From Candidatus Omnitrophota bacterium (GTDB lineage Bacteria > Omnitrophota > Gorgyraeia > Tantalellales > Tantalellaceae), in assembly GCA_030617085.1 (NCBI GenBank), contig JAUWWB010000084.1:1-5179 (forward strand): a DNA stretch of 5,179 nt, read 5' to 3'. Below, one piece after another: positions 1 to 5,179 of this stretch; the stretch's first letter is position 1; the number at the start of each line of letters is the position of its first letter. Under the pieces are notes generated by a model, which saw only the letters and a program-made list of their open reading frames with translations, was not told where the DNA came from and made no database searches. The position numbers and the translations under genes were made by a program.

Positions 1-118
1 AGCGAAATTAAGTGGGGCAGCGGTTTTTCAGAAAAATGTAGCCGCAGGCTTTAGCCTGCGCAGGCTAAAGCCTGCGGCTACATTTTTCTGAAAAACCGCT
101 GCCCCACTTAATTTCGCT
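1..118. repeat. Perfect 118-bp palindrome (two head-to-head REP-like units) at the window edge
   Basis: The first 59 bases are the exact reverse complement of the next 59, with the centre between positions 59 and 60 and no spacer. Each arm contains a smaller hairpin of REP type: CGCAGGCT / AGCCTGCG at 43-60, and its mirror at 59-76. The mirrored part also includes about 36 bases of ordinary-looking flank on each side (1-36 and 83-118). The palindrome may continue left of the window, because 119-120 is TT and the partner bases cannot be seen. A natural inverted pair of REP elements, a mobile-element end and an assembly fold-back are all possible. The flawless symmetry of the flanks and the position at the window end make an artefact a serious possibility. 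Confidence 0.9.
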
Positions 119-151
119 TTAATTCCGTAGAAGCCGCCTCTGCGGGCAAAC

Positions 152-173
152 GGGCAGGCACAGGGGCCTGCCC
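152..173. repeat. Short GC-rich hairpin element downstream of the DUF72 gene
   Basis: GGGCAGGC (152-159) and GCCTGCCC (166-173) form an 8-bp perfect stem with a 6-base loop. The element lies 11 bases past the stop codon of the minus-strand DUF72 gene. It could stabilise or end the transcript, but there is no run of U after it in the minus direction, so it is not a typical intrinsic terminator. Its form suggests a dispersed intergenic palindrome of a family different from the unit at 1-118. Within this window it occurs once. Confidence 0.6.
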
Positions 174-183
174 CTACATGCAG

Positions 184-933
184 TTAGGGCACTCCGAACT
201 CCGAACTAAGAAGCTGCAACAGCCTCACCGCGTCCTTCGGGGCGTTGGCTTCGGCGTCGTTGTTGAAATAGGCGTAAACATCTTTGCCTTCGTCAAGCAT
301 TTTACTCATGAACCCGGCCCACTTGCGCAGGGCGGGCGTTGCGTATCTGCCGGCGTACAGGTCGGTCGTCCCGTGAAAACGGACGTAGCACAAAGGGCCC
401 ACGGATATCGTGGGCGATTCGGAGCCTTTCATGTCATGAAGGCACATGGACATGCCTTTTCGTGAAAGAATTTCGTAGACCTTTTCGGTGTACCAGGAGC
501 TATCCCTGAATTCGAAAACGTATTTGAGGTCCTCGGGCAGGACATCGGTAAAGGCGTCAAGCCTCTCCGCGTTTACCGACCAGTGCGGGGGCAGCTGGAA
601 CAATATCGGCCCGAGGTGGCCGGCAAGAACACGGGCGCGGCTTAAGAAACGATCCAGCGGCTCCTCGGGGTCTTTCAGCTTTTTCATGTGGGTGATGAAC
701 CTGTTGGCCTTGACGGCATAGATGAACCCCCGCGGTGCCTGGTCGCGCCATCTTTCGAAAGTGGATAAAGCGGGAAGCTGATAGAAAGTATTGTTTATCT
801 CGACTGTGGAAAATACGGAAGAATTTTCCCTGAACCAGTCCCGGGAAGAACTTTTCTCCGGATAAAAAAGCCCCTTCCAGTGATCATAGTTCCACCCGGA
901 ACACCCGACATGAAGAGATGGCTTCTTCGGCAT
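184..933 (-). CDS. DUF72 (YecE-like) family protein
   Basis: This complete 249-residue protein belongs to DUF72 (Pfam PF01904), the TIM-barrel-like family that includes E. coli YecE. Its biochemical role is unknown. Family hallmarks are all visible: GCSGW near the N-terminus (10-14), EINNTFY (45-51), AVKANRFITHMKKL (73-86), LGPILFQLPP (107-116), FEFRDSSW (140-147), YVRFHGT (183-189) and YAYFNND followed by NAPKDA (220-235). The length is somewhat below that of YecE (about 270). No signal peptide or membrane segment is seen, so it is probably cytoplasmic. The ATG at 931-933 is supported by GAAGGA (942-947 on the complement) 8 bases upstream. The gene starts 33 bases after the PFOR stop and has no obvious promoter of its own, so it is probably cotranscribed. 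The last seven residues (SSEFGVP) lie mostly in a 7-base tandem repeat, suggesting a recently altered C-terminus. Family assignment is firm; a function would be a guess. Confidence 0.95.
   Translation of the reverse strand: MPKKPSLHVGCSGWNYDHWKGLFYPEKSSSRDWFRENSSVFSTVEINNTFYQLPALSTFERWRDQAPRGFIYAVKANRFITHMKKLKDPEEPLDRFLSRARVLAGHLGPILFQLPPHWSVNAERLDAFTDVLPEDLKYVFEFRDSSWYTEKVYEILSRKGMSMCLHDMKGSESPTISVGPLCYVRFHGTTDLYAGRYATPALRKWAGFMSKMLDEGKDVYAYFNNDAEANAPKDAVRLLQLLSSEFGVP
194..207 (-). repeat. Two-copy 7-bp tandem repeat forming the DUF72 C-terminal codons
   Basis: CCGAACT occurs twice in direct succession on the plus strand (194-200 and 201-207), which is AGTTCGG twice in the coding direction. 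A third, degenerate unit (AGTGCCC) follows just before the stop codon. The repeat encodes most of the final SSEFGVP residues. It has the same 7-base period as the repeat block upstream of PFOR, but a different unit. Confidence 0.7.
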
Positions 934-966
934 GGGAAACGTCCTTCAGCTAAGTGGGGTTTCCAT

Positions 967-3900
967 TCACGCTCCCATTTTCCTCTCGGCAAGATACTTG
1001 TAAAGCTCGTACTGCGCGTTGACCTGCTTCTGGGCCTTTTCGAGAAGCGCTTTCGCCCTTTCCGGGTTGGTCTTTTGGAGGACGGTATAACGGTTCTCAC
1101 TATATGCGTACTCTTCCAGCTTGATGCTCGGCGTCTTGCTGTCAAGCGTGAGCGGATTCTTGCCTTCCTCCCAGAGGACCGGGTTATATCTGAACAGGGG
1201 CCAGTGGCCCGCGGCTACGGCTTTTTTCTGCTCGTCATACCCCGTGGTCATGTTGATACCGTGCGCTATGCACTGCGAGTAAGCGATGATTATCGACGGC
1301 CCGTCGTAAGACTCGGCTTCGATAAATGCCTTGAGCGTCTGCATCGGATCGGCGCCCATGGCTATTTTCGCGACATAGACATAGCCGTAGCTCATCAGCA
1401 TCATGCCGAGATCCTTCTTGCCTATGGGCTTGCCGCTGGCCGCGAACCTGGCCACGGCGCCCATGGGCGTCGCTTTTGAAGCCTGGCCACCCGTATTCGA
1501 ATAGACTTCGGTATCAAGGACCAGCATGTTGACGTTCCTGCCGGAGGCCAGCACGTGGTCCAGGCCTCCGAAACCGATGTCATAGGCCCAGCCGTCCCCG
1601 CCTACGCTCCATACGGACCTCTTGATGAAATAATCGGCTACGCTCAGAAGCTCCCTGCAGTCCGGACAGTCGCATTCCTCCAGGCGCCCTTTGAGTTCGG
1701 TCACCCTGGCGCGCTGACGCTCGATGCCTTCCTGCGTGGACTGCTCGGCCGACTTGATCTCTTCCAGAAGTTTTTCCATTTCGCCCTTGCATCTGCCGCC
1801 GGCGATGATCCTCTCCGCGAGCTCACCCGCGTACTCGGTATATTTGTCAACCGTAAGGCGCATGCCGTAGGCAAGCTCCGCGGCATCCTCAAAAAGCGAG
1901 TTGTTCCATGCCGGTCCGCGTCCGTCGGCGCGCTTGCAGTAAGGCGTCGTCGGCAGGTTGCCGCCGTAGATCGACGAACAGCCCGTCGCGTTGGCGATCA
2001 GCGCCCTGTCACCGAACAGCTGCGAGAGGATCTGGACGTATGCCGTTTCCCCGCAGCCGGCGCAGGCGCCGGAAAACTCAAAAAGTGGCGTCACGAACTG
2101 CAAGCCGTTCATCATGTTCCGGTTATACAGTGACGGATCCGCTTCCGGAAGGCTGAGGAAAAAATTGAAGTTTTCGCGCTCCGCCTCCCTTACCGGTTCC
2201 TGGGGCATCATCTTTATTGCATCTTTCGCTTTCATCGGACAGTTCTCGATGCACACACCGCAGCCGGTACAGTCTTCGGGCGCCACCTGGAGCGTGTACA
2301 CATACCCTTCGCGGCCCTTGGGCGGCTTCGGGGCGGCATGCTTGAAAGTTTCCGGCGCGTCCTTCAGGAGCTCCTCTTTATACAGCGTGGCGCGTATGGA
2401 AGCATGCGGACAGACAAGCGTGCATTTACCGCACTGTATGCAGGTATCGGGACCCCATACCGGAATGTTGATCGCTATGTTCCTTTTTTCGTACCGGGTC
2501 GTCGCCGTGGGCCAGGTCCCGTCGGCGGGCATCTCGGAGACTTTTACCTTATCCCCTTCGCCCCTGATGATCTTCGCCGTGACTTCCTTGACGAATTCGG
2601 GGGCATCCTCCGAAACGGTGGCTTTTTCCTCTATTTTACCCGTAAACTCCGCCGGGACTTCGACCTCTTCGATACTGGTAAGGGCCATATCCACGGCGCG
2701 GATGTTCATTTCCACGACTTTTTCTCCTTTTTTGCCGTAAGTTTTTTTCACGGCTTCCTTGATCGCTTCGACGGCCGCTTTTTCATCGATGATCTTTGAT
2801 ATCTTGAAGAAAGCCGTCTGCATGATAACGTTAATGCGGCCACCGAGGCCAACTTCTTCGGCTATCTTGACGGCATCTATGACGTAGAACTTCAATTTCT
2901 TGTCGATTATCTGTTTCTGGACCTTTGGAGGGATGTTTTCCCAGACCGTGTCTTTATCGTGCGTAGACGTCAAGAGGAACGTCCCTCCGTCAACGACGTT
3001 CTTCAGCATATCGTATTTTTCCAGGAATGAAAAGTTATGGCACGCGAGGAAATTGGCCTTTGTTATCAGGTAAGGGCTGCGGATGGTCTTCCTGCCGAAA
3101 CGCAGATGGGAGATCGTAACCGCACCCGCCTTTTTGGAGTCATAGACAAAGTAGCCCTGCGTCTTGTTATCCGTTTTCTCCGCGATGATCTTTATGGAAT
3201 TCTTGTTGGCCCCCACCGTCCCGTCCGCGCCGAGGCCGTAAAACATGGCCCGGTAAGTGTCTTCGCTTTCGGTGCTGAAAGAGGCGTCATACTCCAGGCT
3301 CGTATTCGTGACGTCATCGTTAATGCCGACGGTGAAGTGGTTTTTCGCCTTTTCCTGCGCCAGGTCGTCAAAGACGGCCTTGACCATCGCGGGCGTAAAT
3401 TCTGCCGATCCCAGGCCGTACCGTCCGCCGACTATCCGCGGGTACTTCTTAAACGGCGCGGCGCCTTGCTCCAGCGCCTCGCCGACTGCGGTGCGGACAT
3501 CCTCATAGAGGGGTTCCCCGAGACTGCCGGGCTCCTTGGTCCTGTCCAGGACGGCGATGCTCTTAACGGTCGCGGGCAGCGCGTTGACGAACGCCTTCGT
3601 GTCGAACGGTCGGAAAAGCCTTACCTTCAGCACACCCAGCTTTTCGCCTTTGGAATTAAGATGATCGACCGTCTCGTGCACCGCTTCGCCGCCCGACCCC
3701 ATTATCACGATGACCCTGTCGGCGTCTTCGGCCCCGGCGTAGTCGAAAAGCCTGTAAGCCCGTCCCGTGATCCCGGCGAATTTATCCATGGCTTTCTGCA
3801 CTATGGCGGGACACGCCTCGTAATATTTATTGACCGTCTCCCGCCCCTGAAAGTACACGTCGGGGTTCTGTGAGGTGCCGCGGAGAACGGGATGTTCGGG

Positions 3901-4527
3901 ATTCATCCCCCGCTCACGGTGCGCGTGGATAAGCTTCTCGTCAAGCATGGCCCGCATGTCATCAAAATTCAATTCCTCGATCTTGGATATTTCATGGGAA
4001 ACGCGGAAGCCTTCAAAAAAGTGAAGAAACGGGATCCTTGACTCCAGCGTCGCGGCCTGGGCGATAAGGGCGAGATCCATGGCTTCCTGAACGTTCGCCG
4101 AAGCGAGAAAAGCCCAGCCCGTAGCTCTTACGGCCATGACATCGGAATGGTCCCCGAAAATGGACAAGGCCTGGCAGGCAAGCGAACGGGCGGCGATGTG
4201 AAACACTGTCGGCGTAAGTTCCGCCGCGATCTTGTACATGTTGGGTATCATCAGGAGCAGCCCCTGCGACGCCGTAAAAGTGGTCGTGAGCGCCCCCGTC
4301 GTCAAAGCGCCGTGGACCGCGCCCGAAGCTCCCGCTTCGGACTGCATCTCAACAACCGCGGGGACGGTCCCCCAGATGTTCTTCACGCCCCTGGCCGATT
4401 TGGCATCGGATATTTCCCCCATGGGAGTCGACGGGGTGATAGGATAAATAGCTATAACCTCATTCGTGGCATGCGCGACATGCGCGGCCGCGCTGTTCCC
4501 ATCATGGGGGACCATGTTGCGTTTCAT
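967..4527 (-). CDS. nifJ: Pyruvate:ferredoxin (flavodoxin) oxidoreductase, single-chain
   Basis: This cytoplasmic enzyme (EC 1.2.7.1) converts pyruvate and CoA to acetyl-CoA and CO2 while reducing ferredoxin or flavodoxin; family members are homodimers. The full 1186 residues carry the usual domains: POR N-terminal domain (about 1-255, with YPITPSTP at 29-36), domain II (about 256-410), POR gamma domain (about 411-575, GLGADGTVG near 431-439), EKR domain (about 575-660), a two-[4Fe-4S] ferredoxin domain (Cys 696, 699, 702, 706 and 753, 756, 759, 763), and the thiamine-diphosphate domain (about 815-1120, GDG at 977-979 and EVYSNTGGQ with Asn 1011). Likely proximal-cluster cysteines are 822, 825, 850 and 1086. 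Thr31, Glu64 and Arg114 match active-site positions in Desulfovibrio africanus PFOR. The D. africanus-type C-terminal extension is absent. A helical linker near 900-957 has unusual cysteines (913, 952, 954, 957). A GTG directly before the chosen ATG would add one residue (end 4530), but the Shine-Dalgarno spacing favours the ATG. No frameshift or missing motif is seen. Confidence 0.97.
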   Translation of the reverse strand: MKRNMVPHDGNSAAAHVAHATNEVIAIYPITPSTPMGEISDAKSARGVKNIWGTVPAVVEMQSEAGASGAVHGALTTGALTTTFTASQGLLLMIPNMYKIAAELTPTVFHIAARSLACQALSIFGDHSDVMAVRATGWAFLASANVQEAMDLALIAQAATLESRIPFLHFFEGFRVSHEISKIEELNFDDMRAMLDEKLIHAHRERGMNPEHPVLRGTSQNPDVYFQGRETVNKYYEACPAIVQKAMDKFAGITGRAYRLFDYAGAEDADRVIVIMGSGGEAVHETVDHLNSKGEKLGVLKVRLFRPFDTKAFVNALPATVKSIAVLDRTKEPGSLGEPLYEDVRTAVGEALEQGAAPFKKYPRIVGGRYGLGSAEFTPAMVKAVFDDLAQEKAKNHFTVGINDDVTNTSLEYDASFSTESEDTYRAMFYGLGADGTVGANKNSIKIIAEKTDNKTQGYFVYDSKKAGAVTISHLRFGRKTIRSPYLITKANFLACHNFSFLEKYDMLKNVVDGGTFLLTSTHDKDTVWENIPPKVQKQIIDKKLKFYVIDAVKIAEEVGLGGRINVIMQTAFFKISKIIDEKAAVEAIKEAVKKTYGKKGEKVVEMNIRAVDMALTSIEEVEVPAEFTGKIEEKATVSEDAPEFVKEVTAKIIRGEGDKVKVSEMPADGTWPTATTRYEKRNIAINIPVWGPDTCIQCGKCTLVCPHASIRATLYKEELLKDAPETFKHAAPKPPKGREGYVYTLQVAPEDCTGCGVCIENCPMKAKDAIKMMPQEPVREAERENFNFFLSLPEADPSLYNRNMMNGLQFVTPLFEFSGACAGCGETAYVQILSQLFGDRALIANATGCSSIYGGNLPTTPYCKRADGRGPAWNNSLFEDAAELAYGMRLTVDKYTEYAGELAERIIAGGRCKGEMEKLLEEIKSAEQSTQEGIERQRARVTELKGRLEECDCPDCRELLSVADYFIKRSVWSVGGDGWAYDIGFGGLDHVLASGRNVNMLVLDTEVYSNTGGQASKATPMGAVARFAASGKPIGKKDLGMMLMSYGYVYVAKIAMGADPMQTLKAFIEAESYDGPSIIIAYSQCIAHGINMTTGYDEQKKAVAAGHWPLFRYNPVLWEEGKNPLTLDSKTPSIKLEEYAYSENRYTVLQKTNPERAKALLEKAQKQVNAQYELYKYLAERKMGA

Positions 4528-4534
4528 CACGTAA

Positions 4535-4540
4535 CCTCCT
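4535..4540 (-). promoter_or_regulatory. Strong Shine-Dalgarno site of the PFOR gene
   Basis: The complement reads AGGAGG, a full match to the 16S anti-SD core. It lies 7 bases before the ATG at 4525-4527, but only 4 before the adjacent in-frame GTG at 4528-4530. The spacing decides for the ATG as the main start. Confidence 0.85.
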
Positions 4541-4597
4541 GATTTGGATTCAGAAAAAAAGTGACTGTTGCAGATCGTTTATTGTTTAGGAGCATTT

Positions 4598-4626
4598 ATG
4601 TTATCACATGAGGGGGGAGTTGTTAA
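4598..4626 (-). promoter_or_regulatory. Putative sigma-70 promoter for the PFOR-DUF72 unit
   Basis: On the minus strand TTAACA (-35, one mismatch to TTGACA, 4621-4626) is followed after exactly 17 bases by TAACAT (-10, two mismatches, 4598-4603). The -10 is preceded by TG plus one base (4604-4606), an extended -10 element. The spacer contains a run of six C (4612-4617). Transcription would start near 4591, giving a leader of about 60 bases before the PFOR ATG. This rests on motif reading alone; no second copy or operator supports it. Confidence 0.45.
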
Positions 4627-4635
4627 GGGAATTTG

Positions 4636-4718
4636 TTAGATAGTAGGTTGTAGGCGGTGGATAGTGGCTAGTCGTCGGCTTTTCCACCATCGACCATCCA
4701 CCATCCACCATAAACCAT
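4636..4718. repeat. Opposed 7-bp tandem repeat blocks forming an imperfect inverted repeat
   Basis: Five 7-base units of the form NNACCAT run head to tail at 4684-4718; two are identical CCACCAT and the others differ mainly in the first two bases. On the left side, from 4643 to 4677, five 7-base units beginning GTA, GTG or GTC keep the same period, with a weaker sixth unit at 4636-4642. They resemble degenerate reverse complements of the right-hand units. As a result 4656-4678 and 4687-4709 pair at 18 of 23 positions around an 8-base spacer. The block sits just upstream of the PFOR promoter. It could be a dispersed intergenic repeat or a transcript end of an upstream gene; no protein is supported here. 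Confidence 0.75.
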
Positions 4719-4723
4719 CAGAC

Positions 4724-4754
4724 CCGATCCCGATCAGATCTCTCCGGGGGTCGG
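4724..4754. repeat. Hairpin with 8-bp stem
   Basis: CCGATCCC (4724-4731) can pair with GGGGTCGG (4747-4754), with one G-T/G-U pair, around a 15-base loop. It lies between the heptamer block and the next hairpin. There is no T-tract on either side, so no terminator role is claimed. Confidence 0.4.
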
Positions 4755-4757
4755 TAT

Positions 4758-4789
4758 GCTTTCTTTAGGGCCCCTGAAAAGAAGAAAGC
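4758..4789. repeat. Hairpin with perfect 8-bp stem
   Basis: GCTTTCTT (4758-4765) and AAGAAAGC (4782-4789) are exact reverse complements around a 16-base loop that itself contains GGGCCC. It could be a structured RNA element or the remains of a terminator, but no U-run follows in either direction. Confidence 0.5.
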
Positions 4790-4791
4790 AA

Positions 4792-4803
4792 TGTACGCGT
4801 ACA
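4792..4803. repeat. 12-bp perfect palindrome, operator-like
   Basis: TGTACGCGTACA is a perfect 12-bp palindrome. Dyads of this size often bind dimeric regulators, but no promoter is recognised next to it and it is about 170 bases upstream of the proposed PFOR promoter. Chance occurrence cannot be excluded. Confidence 0.35.
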
Positions 4804-4812
4804 GAATCGAGT

Positions 4813-4853
4813 CCATGTTAAACAGGTATGTTATACATATATGTTAAACATGG
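4813..4853. repeat. AT-rich nested repeat with duplicated ATGTTAAACA
   Basis: ATGTTAAACA occurs twice as a direct repeat (4815-4824 and 4841-4850), 26 bases apart start to start. The outer ends also form an inverted pair, CCATGT (4813-4818) and ACATGG (4848-4853). A central TATGT / ACATA dyad lies at 4827-4839. The mixture of direct and inverted symmetry is like a regulator or recombinase binding site, but no such gene is present to support this. Confidence 0.45.
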
Positions 4854-4856
4854 TGT

Positions 4857-4868
4857 CGCGCGCGCGCG
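4857..4868. repeat. (CG)6 dinucleotide tract, left copy
   Basis: There are six uninterrupted CG dinucleotides. A second (CG)6 tract of equal length lies at 5143-5154, and the two bracket the only open frame in this part. Alternating CG can adopt Z-DNA and is slippage-prone. Confidence 0.6.
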
Positions 4869-4924
4869 CCCCGAGAAGAGACTCGCATTTATATAACCAT
4901 AAAACATAATTTTATTGATAGAAT

Positions 4925-5137
4925 TTGGCTCAAAAAATTAAGGCCTGTGCACTAGGGCATACCTGTGTAGGTTATATCATTGGAACTATCAGCAGCGGCA
5001 CACTTTACCGGATTAAGGAGCACGAGTGCCGGGTCCATGAGGATATTAAGGCATGTACGAAGAGAGATGAGTACGCAAACCAGCTTGATCGTGACAGCTA
5101 CCTTCTAGACACGTACTGTCGCCTGGATCCTAAGTGA
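4925..5137 (+). CDS. Possible small protein of unknown function (weak open frame)
   Basis: A 70-codon frame runs from TTG to TGA. I do not recognise the product. It is rich in charged residues, has five cysteines (8, 14, 35, 44, 65), no signal peptide and no convincing membrane segment. Against it: there is no ATG anywhere in the frame, only a TTG start; no Shine-Dalgarno sequence precedes it; and an in-frame TAG lies two codons upstream at 4919-4921. For it: the composition looks protein-like and the frame lies in otherwise empty DNA. It could be a chance frame, or a fragment of a gene that lost its start. It runs divergently from the PFOR gene. Confidence 0.2.
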   Translation: MAQKIKACALGHTCVGYIIGTISSGTLYRIKEHECRVHEDIKACTKRDEYANQLDRDSYLLDTYCRLDPK

Positions 5138-5142
5138 CAAGA

Positions 5143-5154
5143 CGCGCGCGCGCG
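5143..5154. repeat. (CG)6 dinucleotide tract, right copy
   Basis: There are six CG dinucleotides; with the flanking A and T they make a 14-bp perfect palindrome at 5142-5155. The tract begins six bases after the stop of the weak small frame. No U-run follows, so it is not an intrinsic terminator. Confidence 0.6.
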
Positions 5155-5179
5155 TGAGGCTAATGAATATATTAAATTA

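Larger units (their letters stand above)
4790..5179. other. Right-end stretch without a confident gene
   Basis: About 390 bases carry no recognisable gene, tRNA or rRNA. They contain a 12-bp palindrome, a nested AT-rich repeat, two (CG)6 tracts, a strongly AT-rich stretch (about 4887-4940) and the weak 70-codon frame. The base composition is visibly unlike the GC-rich PFOR and DUF72 genes. The stretch may be a spacer between divergent genes, foreign DNA or a chimeric join. Confidence 0.5.

Noticed and set aside
152..173. Intrinsic terminator for the operon
   Set aside because: The stem is good, but no U-rich tract follows in the minus direction, so it is listed only as a hairpin element.
880..1479. 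Plus-strand 199-codon open frame across the PFOR-DUF72 junction
   Set aside because: It is antisense to two well-supported genes and to their ribosome binding site, with no family features.
1991..2740. Plus-strand 249-codon open frame antisense to the PFOR ferredoxin domain
   Set aside because: The opposite strand encodes the eight conserved cluster cysteines, so this frame is a by-product of codon bias.
3037..3873. Long open frame of 278 codons on the plus strand inside the PFOR gene
   Set aside because: It is a shadow of the conserved minus-strand PFOR codons; it has no recognisable motifs of its own and PFOR domains cover the whole stretch.
4528..4530. GTG as the PFOR start codon
   Set aside because: It is in frame and adjacent, but lies only 4 bases from AGGAGG. 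The next codon, ATG, has 7-base spacing, and starting there makes Thr31, Glu64 and Arg114 match D. africanus PFOR numbering.
4551..4580. Transcription attenuator in the PFOR leader, suggested by a T7 run (A7 at 4554-4560 on the plus strand)
   Set aside because: The only stem before it is a 3-bp CTG/CAG pair, too weak for a terminator.
4684..4718. CRISPR array
   Set aside because: Units are 7 bases with no spacers; this is a simple tandem repeat.
4720..5179. tRNA or other standard RNA gene in the right-end spacer
   Set aside because: I found no T-loop GTTCRA motif with matching acceptor arms on either strand.

Overview
The window holds one clear two-gene unit on the minus strand, with repeat-rich non-coding DNA at both ends. 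The genes are a complete single-chain pyruvate:ferredoxin (flavodoxin) oxidoreductase (PFOR/NifJ type, positions 967-4527) and, 33 bases downstream, a complete DUF72/YecE-family protein (184-933). Both have good Shine-Dalgarno sequences, and their close spacing suggests one transcript. A sigma-70-like promoter with an extended -10 element (4598-4626) lies at a sensible distance upstream of the PFOR gene.

The organism is a bacterium. PFOR points to an anaerobe, or an organism with anaerobic metabolism, that oxidises pyruvate to acetyl-CoA with ferredoxin as electron acceptor. The short palindromic elements and 7-base tandem repeats between genes resemble those I associate with assembled genomes of uncultured anaerobes such as Omnitrophota. 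That lineage guess is weak, because nothing here is a phylogenetic marker.

Layout: 1-118 is a perfect palindrome cut by the window edge, made of two head-to-head copies of a REP-like element. Positions 119-183 hold a second, unrelated hairpin (152-173). The DUF72 gene (184-933) ends in a short heptamer repeat that supplies its last codons. The PFOR gene fills 967-4527. Positions 4528-4626 are its leader and promoter. Positions 4636-4718 are two opposed blocks of 7-base repeats that form an imperfect inverted repeat. Positions 4720-4860 carry several hairpins and palindromes. Positions 4880-5179 are lower in GC, with one weak 70-codon open frame between two (CG)6 tracts; no gene is firmly supported there.

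PFOR supplies acetyl-CoA and reduced ferredoxin. DUF72 proteins have no agreed function, so its link to PFOR here is positional only. I see no defence, mobile-element or biosynthetic system. The points most worth a second look are the edge palindrome (possibly an assembly fold-back), extra cysteines in a PFOR linker, the heptamer repeats on both sides of the operon, and the foreign-looking right end.
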